DNA of 64,000 nucleotides, taken from assembly GCF_000761245.1 (NCBI RefSeq), contig NZ_AWOR01000057.1, positions 62,001 through 126,000 of the forward strand. The letters are read 5' to 3'. Numbering within the stretch: position 1 is the first letter of the stretch; the number at the start of each line of letters is the position of its first letter. This DNA comes from Comamonas testosteroni. Lineage in GTDB: Bacteria > Pseudomonadota > Gammaproteobacteria > Burkholderiales > Burkholderiaceae_C. Below, one piece after another: positions 63,777-64,000 of the stretch. The notes under the pieces are model-generated. The model was not told where the DNA came from. It made no database searches and was given only the letters and a program-made list of their open reading frames with translations. The translations under genes and the position numbers were made by a program.

Positions 63777-64000
63777 TCAGACAGTCGACGTCGCGGCTTC
63801 CTGAATCAGCTTGGCGATTTCGGCGGGATGGGAGGCGAGAGAGGCATGGCTGGCATCCAGTGTGAGAACCTTTTTGGGACTCATGCGGCCGGACATCCAA
63901 ACCTGGTTTTCAGGGGCAATCATCCGGTCCTGGCTAGACACTTGGTACCAGCAAGGCTTGTGTTTCCATGCTGGCTCGCTAACGGTATCTCCAAAAGTGC
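63777..64000 (-). CDS. Alpha/beta hydrolase, C-terminal part (runs off the right edge)
   Basis: 74 codons on the minus strand ending with TGA at 63777-63779: WYQVSSQDRMIAPENQVWMS then LTLDASHASLASHPAEIAKL and IQEAATSTV. The pattern 'WY-VS--DRMI-P' with 'LDASHASL-SHP' is the C-terminal cap and catalytic His region of a family of signal-peptide alpha/beta hydrolases. The nucleophile part lies outside the window. Confidence 0.75.
   Translation of the reverse strand, partial: TFGDTVSEPAWKHKPCWYQVSSQDRMIAPENQVWMSGRMSPKKVLTLDASHASLASHPAEIAKLIQEAATSTV

Overview
The window is chromosomal DNA of a high-GC betaproteobacterium of the Comamonadaceae, most likely Comamonas or a close relative. This is inferred from gene order and protein style: dnaX-ybaB-recR, an rpoE-DUF3619-DUF3106-RDD operon, EF-P with Arg32 next to earP, Bug-type solute receptors, a Burkholderiales-type porin, and a dispersed palindromic intergenic repeat with a core close to AGCTGCTAGCGCTTG. 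No database search was possible.

About 1-45.2 kb is ordinary core genome. It runs: dnaX end, ybaB, recR; mltD-gloB with a divergent methyltransferase and rnhA; a thioredoxin-like gene; the molybdenum cofactor operon moaA-mobA-moeA (minus strand); DUF2889; a Crp/Fnr regulator divergent from a DUF962 membrane protein; ppa; two paralogous chemoreceptors; a COG3146 acetyltransferase-like gene divergent from nadE-PII; LOG-dgkA; the rpoE-type operon; ilvB-ilvH-ilvC; pssA; a leucine attenuator with two different leuA genes; pbpG; an IclR regulator; the N-end-rule pair bpt-aat; efp and earP; a LysR regulator divergent from CoA transferase / HMG-CoA-lyase-like / Bug genes; uvrC, pgsA, hupB and tRNA-Val(TAC).

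From the tRNA-Val gene (45.24 kb) to the right end the DNA changes character. It is a patchwork of decayed mobile DNA: prophage pieces (a cytosine methyltransferase C-terminus, a DUF3168 tail-completion protein, a tail-tube-like protein, an AT-rich lipoprotein), a frameshifted IS21-family istA, two displaced rpsP fragments, a broken GNAT gene and two broken rdgC copies. Two intact catabolic cassettes sit in it. Each has a GntR/FCD regulator divergent from a Bug receptor and a hydrolase: cassette 1 with a cytosine-deaminase-like amidohydrolase (47.3-50.6 kb), cassette 2 with a porin, RidA and an alpha/beta hydrolase (53.3-57.6 kb). Each regulator-promoter gap contains repeated palindromes that look like operators. 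At the right end two membrane diguanylate cyclase genes form a tandem duplication in which each was followed by rdgC; both rdgC copies are dead.

The most notable observations are: (1) a 17-codon leader peptide with four rare CTA leucine codons and an attenuator hairpin before leuA; (2) the dispersed palindromic repeat carried in frame inside a COG3146 acetyltransferase-like gene, and probably inside moeA; (3) the duplicated GGDEF-rdgC module; (4) the catabolic cassette between rpsP fragments; (5) the paired operator palindromes of both GntR genes.
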